DNA of 48,619 nt, taken from NCBI GenBank assembly GCA_958417225.1, contig CATZCM010000009.1:1-48619 (forward strand). The letters run 5' to 3'. The notes beneath the pieces were generated by a model, which saw only the letters and a program-made list of their open reading frames with translations, was not told the DNA's origin and made no database searches. The stretch is from an uncultured Eubacteriales bacterium. Lineage in GTDB: Bacteria > Bacillota > Clostridia > Oscillospirales > Acutalibacteraceae. The position numbers and the translations under genes were made by a program. Below, in pieces: positions 36,013 through 44,356 of the stretch. Position 1 is the first letter of the stretch; each line of letters starts with the position of its first letter.

Positions 36013-37182
36013 TCAAGGCGAAGATTCTTGTATAGCAATGTCTTCTTGACATTTATAAACGATGCATGTATGTAAACGTTCGTCTGTGAAATTATCGTTT
36101 CGATCAGCAAAGATTATATTTGCGTCTTTTAACTCTGTCTTTTCAAATTCCTTTATTTGATTGTTCATCATGTTAAGGGCGTCATCTTTTGATATTTTTT
36201 CTGTAGATAACTCTTGTTGATTCCAAATATCTGTGTGAATTGAAATTGGTAATAAAACTCCAAAAATTTCAATTTTTTTATCTTTAGATATACAATCGTA
36301 AGTTTCAGCGTTACTTGGAGGGGATACAGGGGTTAAAGGGATATCAAGCCCAAATAATGAAATTTTTTTTCTAGTAAGATGTTTACCTGTATAATGTGGT
36401 ACCTGTTGAAACATTTCTATATCGTAATTAAACTCATGTTTAGTATTTGCAATTACTTTTGCTTGGGCATGTTGCATTCGTACTTCCTCGGTATCATCGT
36501 CATATGTTCCGCTAACGAGCAGTTCGCCTTTTGACACAGCGTCCCCATTTTTTACTTCAGCCTCGCCTTTAAATACCTGAATCATTATAATTTGACCGTC
36601 ACATTTGGCCTTTATATTACAAACCTCTTTTTCTGGTATTATTTCAGGTGGGGTATCTTTTTCTTTCACACAAACGCTTGCTATACTTCCTTGCAAGTTT
36701 ACAGACATCCATGAAATTTCAGGTTGTTGTAAAATGGTGTTGTGTTCGATGTAAGGAACAGCGATACTTTTTTTTAACGTTCCAGGTCGGAGGCCTAGTT
36801 CAGATACAATAGTGGTAAGATTTTCACTGGGGATGGTAGAATTTCCTTCAATTCGTACAACCCATACATAAAGGGACATTATATGTAATACTAAAAAAAA
36901 TATTACAATACCTGCTAAAACACCGATTTTTTTCTTATAGTACTGCCATAGAAATGGGACACCTTTTTGACTTGCTATTTCAAGTTTTACGGCTGATTTG
37001 GTAGCGGCTTGAGATGCAAGTGAGAGTTGTGACCGTGGGATTGATAGGATAAGACCTTGTTTTGTTTTTTTTATGTTCCACATAGTGAGTCCACGTTTGG
37101 AGATGAGGTTTAGGAAGTTTTCATATGGGCCGATTATTAAGAGATTAATAAATCCGAGTAAATATCTTGTTACGTAAATCAT
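36013..37182 (-). CDS. yqfD: Sporulation protein YqfD
   Basis: Membrane protein of 389 residues required for sporulation, in B. subtilis under sigma-E control in the mother cell. The N-terminal hydrophobic region, FLxLISKRGLTMWNI-type start, a transmembrane helix around 86-108 and then VRIEGNSTIPSENL, AKCDGQIIMIQVFKGEAEV and VSKGELLVSG identify the family. ATG at 37182 follows AAAAGGAG. Co-transcribed after yqfC, 15 bases apart. Confidence 0.92.
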   Translation of the reverse strand: MIYVTRYLLGFINLLIIGPYENFLNLISKRGLTMWNIKKTKQGLILSIPRSQLSLASQAATKSAVKLEIASQKGVPFLWQYYKKKIGVLAGIVIFFLVLHIMSLYVWVVRIEGNSTIPSENLTTIVSELGLRPGTLKKSIAVPYIEHNTILQQPEISWMSVNLQGSIASVCVKEKDTPPEIIPEKEVCNIKAKCDGQIIMIQVFKGEAEVKNGDAVSKGELLVSGTYDDDTEEVRMQHAQAKVIANTKHEFNYDIEMFQQVPHYTGKHLTRKKISLFGLDIPLTPVSPPSNAETYDCISKDKKIEIFGVLLPISIHTDIWNQQELSTEKISKDDALNMMNNQIKEFEKTELKDANIIFADRNDNFTDERLHTCIVYKCQEDIAIQESSP

Positions 37183-37197
37183 ATTTTTCTCCTTTTA

Positions 37198-37479
37198 TTA
37201 AGTAATAAAATTAATTGATAAAATGAATCCTTCGATGACAAGTGAAGTGGGAGAAAAATTTTTAATATTAAGACTTCGGCCTTCAATGGTTGCCGACATT
37301 TTTCCAATATCGATTCGTATAACGTCTTCGTCATATTGTAGGATGTTTCTGCAACCTTCTATAATAACTTCACGATTACCGTTCATCTCAAAGTGTGCGG
37401 AGTTTGTAATAGATCCAGTAGGTATACCTATAAAGTTTTCTAATTTGTCACGATAACCGAAAGCTTTCTTTTTTCGCAT
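37198..37479 (-). CDS. yqfC: Sporulation protein YqfC
   Basis: Small 93-residue member of the YqfC family, always found with YqfD in spore formers. The sequence MRKKKAFGYRDKLENFIGIP and IEGCRNILQYDEDVIRI are characteristic. The ATG at 37479 is chosen because AAAGGAGG precedes it; the longer frame to 37542 has no binding site. Confidence 0.92.
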   Translation of the reverse strand: MRKKKAFGYRDKLENFIGIPTGSITNSAHFEMNGNREVIIEGCRNILQYDEDVIRIDIGKMSATIEGRSLNIKNFSPTSLVIEGFILSINFIT

Positions 37480-37540
37480 AAACTTAATTTCCTCCTTTTG
37501 CACACGAAACCTATACAATTTTAAATCTATGCAAATGTGC

Positions 37541-37568
37541 AAATAAAAATCACTTTTTCACATATATA
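37541..37568 (+). promoter_or_regulatory. Possible sigma-E-type promoter for ylbJ
   Basis: ATA (37543-37545) and CATATATA (37561-37568) are 15 bases apart, close to the mother-cell sigma-E pattern. It lies 20 bases before ylbJ. This is based on similarity only. Confidence 0.35.
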
Positions 37569-37588
37569 TCTACAATGGGGGTGAGGCT

Positions 37589-38719
37589 GTGAAAAAGATT
37601 AAATTTATTTTATTGTTTACGGTAGTGGGATTTCTGCTTGTGAGTGTATTAATATTTCCATCATCATGTGCCAAAGGTGTGAATCAGGGACTTCTATTTT
37701 CGTCTGAAATATTAATTCCGTCATTATTTCCATTTATGTTCTTATCAGCGTTTATTGTGGAGTCTGGTTTATCAGCGCGTATAGGAAAATTTCTTAATCG
37801 CACTACTAAGTTTCTTTTTAATTTACCCGGGAGTACGGCTGCTACAATTTTGATAAGTTTTATAGGGGGGTACCCAACAGGGGCAAGGGGAGTTAAATCA
37901 CTTCTAGAAAGAAAGGAAATCACTCTTGCAGAGGCAAATCAAATGTTATGTTTTGCAGTTGGTGCAGGGCCAGCATTTATTATTAGCGTGGTGGGAAGCG
38001 GATTGCTTGGGAGTAATAAGACTGGTCTTGTGCTGTTTATAGCGCAGGTTGTAGCGTCGCTGACTATAGGCATTGCGTTAGGGCAATATAAACGGATATT
38101 TTCGGTATCATCTAAAACCCCTCATAGAAAATATGCATTGAAACCTCCTAGTGTGTCAAATGCCTTGGTGCATTCATGTATCGATTCCACGTATGGGATG
38201 ATAAATATGTGTGCATTTGTAGTTTTGTTTTCAGCGCTGTTGATGATAATCAATGACAGTGGTGTGCACAAATGGTTTATTAATTTACTTATATTGTGCC
38301 ATGTGCCAGAAAATATAGCGGCATCAATTCTTCCAATTTTGCTTGAAGTTACAGGAGGCTGTTCAAATGCGGCAAGGCTTTCAAATTCTGCAGAATTAAT
38401 ATCGTTTGCACTTGGATGGGCAGGAGCATGTGTTCACTTTCAAATATGTGCTTCGCTTGAGGACATATCATTTTCACGGGTGAAGTTTACTTTGTATAGA
38501 TTTATGAATGGGGTGCTATCAGCGGCATTTACGCACTTGGGGTTATTGATTTTTCCACAAGTCCAGTCAACTGCTGTGGATTTATCGTGCTTTAATAGTG
38601 GAGTGTTGTTCTATTCGTCAAATGCTATTGCAAGTTTTGCTTTGCTTGTGCTGTGTGCGTTTTTTTTATATTCTATGCCTGGGTGGTACCCTAAGCACTC
38701 AGATGTAACTTTTTCATAA
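37589..38719 (+). CDS. ylbJ: Sporulation integral membrane protein YlbJ
   Basis: Polytopic membrane protein (376 residues) with a nucleoside-recognition/Gate-like fold, needed for spore cortex formation in B. subtilis. LLFSSEILIPSLFPFMFLSA, FIGGYPTGARGV and a late AARLSNSAELISFALGW segment fit the family. About eight hydrophobic segments. GTG start at 37589 after GGGGGTGAGG. It diverges from yqfC-yqfD, forming a sporulation gene cluster. Confidence 0.93.
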   Translation: MKKIKFILLFTVVGFLLVSVLIFPSSCAKGVNQGLLFSSEILIPSLFPFMFLSAFIVESGLSARIGKFLNRTTKFLFNLPGSTAATILISFIGGYPTGARGVKSLLERKEITLAEANQMLCFAVGAGPAFIISVVGSGLLGSNKTGLVLFIAQVVASLTIGIALGQYKRIFSVSSKTPHRKYALKPPSVSNALVHSCIDSTYGMINMCAFVVLFSALLMIINDSGVHKWFINLLILCHVPENIAASILPILLEVTGGCSNAARLSNSAELISFALGWAGACVHFQICASLEDISFSRVKFTLYRFMNGVLSAAFTHLGLLIFPQVQSTAVDLSCFNSGVLFYSSNAIASFALLVLCAFFLYSMPGWYPKHSDVTFS

Positions 38720-38816
38720 TAAAATAAAAAAATTAGTGTTTGCGGTAAGATAGGTGTGTGACATAGAAATGAGGTTTTAAATTCAGAGTGGAAATGCTAT
38801 ATGAATGAAGTGAAGT

Positions 38817-39335
38817 TTATATAACATCAATTTTTAATTCTTTCATGATATCGATTGCCTTTTGATGAAGGGATAGATCGGGAGATGCAATACAATTTGA
38901 ATCGACTATAATATGTGATTTTGGGGAAAATGTTTGTGCTAGAATAACATTTACAAGTACACATATGTGGGATACAAGACCAGAGAATTCAATGTTTTCG
39001 TATTGTTTGCTTTGTAAGAAGAGTGCGAGGTCTATACTGCCAAATGTATTTTTCTTGAATACACGTGTAGCATTTGTTAAAAAGTCTTTGAGAGGACCGT
39101 ATATATCCCAAGCTGTGTCTATTTGTGGATCAAGTACACTAGATGATTTTATTCCATGTTTAGTTTTGCGGAAATTTTCGTCATGTGTGTCCATTGTAAA
39201 GATGATGTCTTTGTTTTCGTGTGAAGCTTCGTTAACTTTTTGCAGAATATTTGGTAGAATTTTTTCTGCACCGTTAAACCCAAGATCTCCACATACGAAA
39301 TCGTTTTGATAATCTATAATTATTAAAGCTTCCAT
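38817..39335 (-). CDS. Isochorismatase-family cysteine hydrolase, nicotinamidase-like
   Basis: Compact alpha/beta hydrolase of 172 residues. The catalytic triad is D8 (IIDYQNDF), K94 (RVFKKNTFGS) and C125 (VSHICVLVN). D49, H51 and H60 (MDTHDENFRKTKH) occupy the metal-binding positions of nicotinamidase PncA, so nicotinamide deamidation is the best guess. It begins 8 bases after the GerAB-GerAC stop and is probably co-transcribed with it. The ribosome binding site is weak (TTTAGG). Another amidase role cannot be excluded. Confidence 0.85.
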   Translation of the reverse strand: MEALIIIDYQNDFVCGDLGFNGAEKILPNILQKVNEASHENKDIIFTMDTHDENFRKTKHGIKSSSVLDPQIDTAWDIYGPLKDFLTNATRVFKKNTFGSIDLALFLQSKQYENIEFSGLVSHICVLVNVILAQTFSPKSHIIVDSNCIASPDLSLHQKAIDIMKELKIDVI

Positions 39336-39343
39336 ATGTTTAC

Positions 39344-41557
39344 CTAAATCGGGTTAGCCTCCTGTCCAATTTTCTTTATTTTGGTTTTTATTGTTACGTT
39401 GTAATTTGCGGTTTTTAAAGCGTCAAGTATATCATTAGGGGATTTGTCACGAAAAGAGGGAACTTTTGTGAGCAGATGTTTGCCAAACGAAAATACATCA
39501 CTGCCGTAGTTTTGTATCAAAGTTTGTATTGAGTGTTCTACCATGTACTTGATTCGTTCGTTTAATTTGTCACTCATTATATTAAAACATTCTGTTCCCA
39601 TTTTTTTTGCTATGTCACGATCAATTTCGTATACATTAGCGTTAATTGAGATGTTTATATCGAATTCTGCTTTATCGTTGGCGTATTTTGCATGAACGGA
39701 ATTGTGTACTTTTTCTATGTCATACGATACCTTTCCTATAGGGTCAATGTCTATAACTATACATCCACCATTTGAATTTTTATCAAGGACGAGACTAACG
39801 CCTTCACATGTGCTTCTGTCTATGATCCCCACTAATTTGTCTTCTCGGAATACGCCTATACCACTAAGTTCAATATTGTTGTCGTCGTTGTTAGTAATGT
39901 CAAGAGTAAGTGCATAAGCTTGTGTTCCTTTGGAATGCATGTTTCCGATGAATTCAACGAGATTTGAGCGGGTGGGCATTAAATTTAACTGAGTAGTTTT
40001 AGCCAGGGCCGAAAGTGTTTGTGCAGTTACGTAACTATTGTTTATTTTTGCGTGTAAAATGTCAGATGCTTTGCCGTTTGTAATGAAAATATCAATAGCT
40101 GGTCGGGATTCGTAGTATCTGACAAAAAAGTCCATTAATGAATTTACACCGTCCTGAGCAGATTTTTTGCCTATGATGAGAACTAAGTTTTGAGAATATA
40201 AAGGAGTTTTACCAGTCATTTTGGTGATGTTCATGAAGGCATCGTATATAGAATGTCCGTGCAGTGTAATTGCTCTGGCATTTTCTGCATTGTCGATGGA
40301 ATTGTCATTTTCTTTGTTAGTGTTTTCTGTGTTTGTATCGAAGATATCTACGGTTAATGTGTATACGTCGTCTTCTTTATCTACTCCGATGCCTTGAATT
40401 AAAATTCGGTTATTTAGAGGGACACCGTATGAACAACCGGAAAACATCATCATGATTGCGAGAAATGCGGCAAGTTTTGGGATGAACTTTTTTTTGCATT
40501 TTTTTACGATGAATAGGATTAACGGTATTATGAACCCTACGGTCATAGTAGAACAAAATATCCATATAAAGTTGTCAGAGAAGTAATGTATCTTATCTAA
40601 ATCGGAAAAAAGTATTCCTGAAGTGATCGTGATGATGCCTGCAATTAATAGAAATAGTAGTTGTTTTTTTGATTTGAACATTTGAGAAGTAGAATTTGCG
40701 AAAAGATATAAAAATAGGGAAACACGTACAAATACCCCCATTGTAAAAATGGATAAATAAAGTGAATCTAATCGCTTAAAGATACCTACTTCAATGACTC
40801 CCGTAGCTGCGTATACGGGGAATATATGAGTTTTTACATATGATCCGATCGCACCAACTAAAATTACTACTATAACGGAAATGGTGAGAAAAAGTGCTAT
40901 AATCCAAAATCCGATTCCTTTTTGAAATTTACCTTTGGCTTTTGGGTATAACATGGCTATTGCAGGAAGGCTTGACATACGCGCCATCAGTACTAATACT
41001 CCGTGAATTATATCGTTTTGTTCATTTTCAAGAGTTATAGTGTAATTGAGTGGGTTTATCTGAAAAATTAGGGAAAATATAAAAGCACCGAGTGCTAACA
41101 CTATAAGGACGAATATTATAGAACTTGCTCGAACGATGCCTTCAATACCTTTATATGCGCCGTATATTGCAACAAGTACAATTAATGTTATTAGAACTTG
41201 GATTGGGATGTTTGGATTTATGGCGTTGGATACAAAAACACTGAATAATGACATTGTGATGCAACTTGTGGCTAAAAAATAAATCGAGTAGATTAAGTTT
41301 ATAATTTTGCCAGGCTTTCCAAATAAATCAAATGATAGTGATATTATATTTTTGTTTGGTGAAATTTTGCGCAATTTGCACAGGGGAATAATAATAATAA
41401 ATGTGAAAAAAAGGGAAATTATTGCGGAGGCAATGTGTGCCCACATGACACTGCTTCCGGATAAAACTGGGTTGTACGTTAAATTCATTATCATTTGACT
41501 TGTGAACATGGTTACAAATAACTGAGACACGGTGATGATATTTTTTTGCTTTTCCAT
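39344..41557 (-). CDS. Spore germination GerAB permease fused in frame to GerAC lipoprotein
   Basis: One 737-residue frame holds two normally separate germinant receptor subunits. Residues 1-353 are a GerAB-type APC-fold permease with about ten membrane helices (ITVSQLFVTMF start, ARMSSLPAIAMLYP). Residues from about 355 are GerAC: a signal-like hydrophobic stretch ending in the lipobox MMFSGC (C375), then ILIQGIGVDKEDD and a complete GerAC domain of about 360 residues. The join is at an A8 tract (minus strand; plus-strand T8 at 40488-40495). With seven A, GerAC would start at an ATG at 40499 as MQKKFIPKLAAF and GerAB would stop at 40450. The fusion may be real, a sequencing indel or slippage-controlled. 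No gerAA gene is in the window. ATG at 41557 follows AAGGAGA. Confidence 0.85.
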   Translation of the reverse strand: MEKQKNIITVSQLFVTMFTSQMIMNLTYNPVLSGSSVMWAHIASAIISLFFTFIIIIPLCKLRKISPNKNIISLSFDLFGKPGKIINLIYSIYFLATSCITMSLFSVFVSNAINPNIPIQVLITLIVLVAIYGAYKGIEGIVRASSIIFVLIVLALGAFIFSLIFQINPLNYTITLENEQNDIIHGVLVLMARMSSLPAIAMLYPKAKGKFQKGIGFWIIALFLTISVIVVILVGAIGSYVKTHIFPVYAATGVIEVGIFKRLDSLYLSIFTMGVFVRVSLFLYLFANSTSQMFKSKKQLLFLLIAGIITITSGILFSDLDKIHYFSDNFIWIFCSTMTVGFIIPLILFIVKKCKKKFIPKLAAFLAIMMMFSGCSYGVPLNNRILIQGIGVDKEDDVYTLTVDIFDTNTENTNKENDNSIDNAENARAITLHGHSIYDAFMNITKMTGKTPLYSQNLVLIIGKKSAQDGVNSLMDFFVRYYESRPAIDIFITNGKASDILHAKINNSYVTAQTLSALAKTTQLNLMPTRSNLVEFIGNMHSKGTQAYALTLDITNNDDNNIELSGIGVFREDKLVGIIDRSTCEGVSLVLDKNSNGGCIVIDIDPIGKVSYDIEKVHNSVHAKYANDKAEFDINISINANVYEIDRDIAKKMGTECFNIMSDKLNERIKYMVEHSIQTLIQNYGSDVFSFGKHLLTKVPSFRDKSPNDILDALKTANYNVTIKTKIKKIGQEANPI

Positions 41558-41710
41558 CGATTATCTCCTTCTTGTTTGAGTGTGTATGTATTTTTTGTGA
41601 ATTTTTTGGATTTATACAATTTTTAATCTTACATTGTTAAAAGAAGTTTACGATGGTTATTCACACATTTGCTGTTTCTGCAATAATTTGAATTGTAGGA
41701 GGCAAATGTG

Positions 41711-42973
41711 ATGAATAAAAAGTTTTATTTATCTATTTTATTTGGATTGTCTTGGCTAGGGATTTCTACTTATTTTGCAGTTTCGTGGGTGAATGACATA
41801 TCAGTTTATTTACCAGAGGTATATGTTTGGTTTGTTGTACTTGGAATTGCTTTAATGCCAGGTTTTTTAATGGGCACGATGTTTTTTTCTAATGTTATGA
41901 ATAAAAATGTGTTAAAGTGTCCAGATACAGACATTTGTGTGAGTGTGATAATGTGCGCTAAAGATGAGGAGAAATCTTTGTCTGGTTCAATAAAATGTCT
42001 TGTAAATCAAACATATAAAGGGAAAATAAAAATTTTGGTGGTGGACAATAATTCTAAGGATAAAACAAAAGAAATAATTGAAAAATATGAGAGAAATAGC
42101 AGCAAAAATAGAGAAGTTAGGTACGTTTTGTGCTCAAAGTGTGGAAAGTGCAATGCTCTTAATTGTGCATTAGGTATGATTGAAACAGAATATTTTATTA
42201 CAGTTGATGCAGATACATTTTTGGATCGTAGGGCGGTGCAGAACATAATGAATCACATTACATATAAAAAATGTGGTTGCGTAGCAGGAAACTTATTTGC
42301 TAAAAGTGGAAGGTCATTGATTAGTAGAATGCAGATTTATGATTATATGTTGAGCATTGCTGCGATTAAAAGATTTCAGGGGAGTTATAAGTCTACGCTT
42401 GTAGCTCAAGGTGCGTTTAGCGCGTTTTCTACTGTGTGTGTGAAAAAGTTTGGTGGATGGAAAAAGTGTCTCGGTGAGGATATAGTGCTGACGTATGAGA
42501 TGCTGAAAAGGAATATTCCATCAACATATGAGCCGACAGCTGTAGGATATACAGGTGTGCCAGAAACTATGAGAACATTTATTAGACAGCGAAAACGTTG
42601 GGCAATAGGAATGTTGGAGGGATTTGCTTATGTGAAACCATGGCAACAAGGTTCTGTATATTCAAAGTTTTTTTCCTCGGTTAATGTTTTTGTTATCTTT
42701 TTGGATTTAGCGTACGTTTTTGGATTTGTTCCCGGGGTTGTGATGTGTGTGTTGGGATATCCGTTTTTTGTGAGTGTGTTTACTTTGTATGCAGTTGGTA
42801 TTTCGCTTATTCTTTTTTATAGCTTGTATAGATTTCAATTGTCAATAGGTATTCCTTTTAAAAGTGATTTTTTTGCTTTTTTTTGTTTTTTATTCTTTTT
42901 TCAAGTGTTTCAAAGTATAGCTGCTTTGTATGGGTATGCGGTGAGAATCCTTCGAATTCAAAGTGCGTGGTGA
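41711..42973 (+). CDS. Family 2 processive glycosyltransferase (membrane polysaccharide synthase type)
   Basis: A 420-residue inner-membrane GT2 enzyme resembling PgaC/IcaA and hyaluronan or cellulose synthases. Two N-terminal membrane helices (about 6-28, 36-60) precede the catalytic domain: VSVIMCAKDEEKSL, VVDNNSKDKT, the DxD motif VDADT (165-169), GAFSAF, GEDIVLTYEM (D257 as catalytic base) and the product-channel QRKRW (293-297). Two or three C-terminal helices follow. The complete D, DxD, ED, QxxRW set predicts polymer synthesis and export. AGGAGG precedes the ATG at 41711. The next gene, a predicted exported kinase, begins 15 bases after its stop. The sugar is unknown. Confidence 0.9.
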   Translation: MNKKFYLSILFGLSWLGISTYFAVSWVNDISVYLPEVYVWFVVLGIALMPGFLMGTMFFSNVMNKNVLKCPDTDICVSVIMCAKDEEKSLSGSIKCLVNQTYKGKIKILVVDNNSKDKTKEIIEKYERNSSKNREVRYVLCSKCGKCNALNCALGMIETEYFITVDADTFLDRRAVQNIMNHITYKKCGCVAGNLFAKSGRSLISRMQIYDYMLSIAAIKRFQGSYKSTLVAQGAFSAFSTVCVKKFGGWKKCLGEDIVLTYEMLKRNIPSTYEPTAVGYTGVPETMRTFIRQRKRWAIGMLEGFAYVKPWQQGSVYSKFFSSVNVFVIFLDLAYVFGFVPGVVMCVLGYPFFVSVFTLYAVGISLILFYSLYRFQLSIGIPFKSDFFAFFCFLFFFQVFQSIAALYGYAVRILRIQSAW

Positions 42974-42987
42974 GGTTGGTGCTTTTT

Positions 42988-44187
42988 TTGAAAAAAATAA
43001 TTTTTGTAGTAGTGGCAGTTTTTATTGCGCTGGTATCTGAACAGGTGAGTTTTGCAATAGTTCCTACAAGTGTGTTTGATATTAGCAATATGCCAGTGGA
43101 GTACACGGGTGGGTGTCATAGCAATGTTATGGTGATTCATGATAAAGGACGGATTAGATTTTTTAAAGAAAGTAAAGTGAGATTAAGTATACGCGATGAA
43201 GTGAAGCGAACAATTGATGATTATTTTTTTGAGGTTTTATGTGATAAAAAGTTTTTTTGTGATCGATTGAGTATTTTGCAGTGCTTGGATGATGAAAAAA
43301 ATTTTGATAAGTTTATTAGAATGGGGAAACGATTGGATAAAAAGTCTTCGCTTTTTAGATTTTTAAATGGGTCAGCTAGTGTGGAGGAATTGGGTTTAAA
43401 GAAAGGCTTATCTATAGATGTGAAGAGTTTTTTAGTGTATGTATCTAGGGAATTATGTCAGTTCCGTATCCACGATGGAGTTTCGGTTGGAGATCGGCAG
43501 GAGCAAATGGCTAAAAATGAACTCGCAACAATTCAAATGGCAAAATTGTTAGGAGTTTCGGATATAGTGGCTCATGCTGAGTATGTTAATTTGGTTTGTC
43601 GAGGTAAGCGAGATAAGATAGGATTATTGATAGATGATGCAAGGGGTATTAATGCACATAAGTTGGAAAAAATTCAAATTAAAGGGATTTCTCCTTATTT
43701 TCAGGCTAAGATGAATGAATTGGAAGTTTTTGATTTTATTTGTATGGATACTGACCATTCACAATGGAATATGTGCTTTGATGTATCAAAGGATAGTGTT
43801 TTGCGAAGTTTTATGGTATTTGATAATGATAATTCATTCGACTTGTGTACGGATCTGAAACATGGATTTTGGCATGCGGATGCTCCGCTTTTGACATGCG
43901 ATGATCAAATTAATCTTCCGCATTTGAGTAAGGAGTTTGCTGAAAAATTGTTTAATGTGAATTTAGGAGAGTTAAAAAAAATAATGAAGGATTTGTTGTC
44001 TATCGAACAGTTTAATGCACTTTGTGTTAGAATTAGCACAGTACAAAATGCGGTTAGAAAAACGTCATGTTTTAACAGAGAATTTTTGATAAGTGAATCT
44101 GAGTATTCTGCTGAAAGTGTTGAACAGGAGTTGAGTGGAGTGTATGGTAACACCTTTTTACTCTTTTTAAAAAACCTTCTTTTTTGA
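42988..44187 (+). CDS. Predicted exported atypical kinase (PI3/4K-, HipA- or Fam20-like fold)
   Basis: A 399-residue protein with a signal peptide (MKKIIFVVVAVFIALVSEQV, cleavage near SFA-IV). The remainder suggests an atypical kinase: a possible ATP-binding lysine K60 (RIRFFKES), a helix-C-like NELATIQMAKLLGV with E178, a catalytic loop FDFICMDTDHSQWN with D256 and N261, and a metal-binding VFDNDNSF with D279. This order and spacing follow the 'DxxxxN ... iDNg' arrangement of PI4K, Fam20 and related kinases. I do not recognise a named family. TTG at 42988 has GAGG 12 bases upstream; a GTG at 42970 overlapping the previous stop is an alternative and also gives a signal peptide. A substrate outside the membrane, perhaps the glycan made by the neighbouring GT2, is inferred. 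Confidence 0.65.
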   Translation: MKKIIFVVVAVFIALVSEQVSFAIVPTSVFDISNMPVEYTGGCHSNVMVIHDKGRIRFFKESKVRLSIRDEVKRTIDDYFFEVLCDKKFFCDRLSILQCLDDEKNFDKFIRMGKRLDKKSSLFRFLNGSASVEELGLKKGLSIDVKSFLVYVSRELCQFRIHDGVSVGDRQEQMAKNELATIQMAKLLGVSDIVAHAEYVNLVCRGKRDKIGLLIDDARGINAHKLEKIQIKGISPYFQAKMNELEVFDFICMDTDHSQWNMCFDVSKDSVLRSFMVFDNDNSFDLCTDLKHGFWHADAPLLTCDDQINLPHLSKEFAEKLFNVNLGELKKIMKDLLSIEQFNALCVRISTVQNAVRKTSCFNREFLISESEYSAESVEQELSGVYGNTFLLFLKNLLF

Positions 44188-44198
44188 AAAAAAGAAGG
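44175..44198. terminator. Hairpin at the end of the kinase gene
   Basis: CCTTCTTTTTT (44175-44185) pairs with AAAAAAGAAGG (44188-44198). The U-run lies on the minus-strand side (TTTTTT), so it best serves minus-strand transcripts from the ABC exporter gene, but it also overlaps the kinase stop. Confidence 0.55.
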
Positions 44199-44283
44199 CA
44201 AAAAACTTTTAATTCGCGCAACTAAAGTATGTGTAATAAAAAATTATAACGCCCGCAATTTTACCCATAGATTAAGAATTTAA

Positions 44284-44327
44284 CAGCCTGTAGATAAGTT
44301 CTCTTGCGTGACTTTGTCTACAGGCTG
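44284..44327. terminator. 11-bp hairpin after the ABC exporter gene
   Basis: CAGCCTGTAGA (44284-44294) pairs perfectly with TCTACAGGCTG (44317-44327). It lies 30 bases beyond the minus-strand exporter stop. The tails are only moderately T-rich. Confidence 0.6.
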
Positions 44328-44356
44328 AAATTTAGTTGTATCTAGATTTGTATAAC

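Noticed and set aside
42988..44187. HipA-type toxin of a HipBA toxin-antitoxin system
   Set aside because: There is a signal peptide, no HipB-like DNA-binding partner next to it, and a glycosyltransferase occupies the upstream position.
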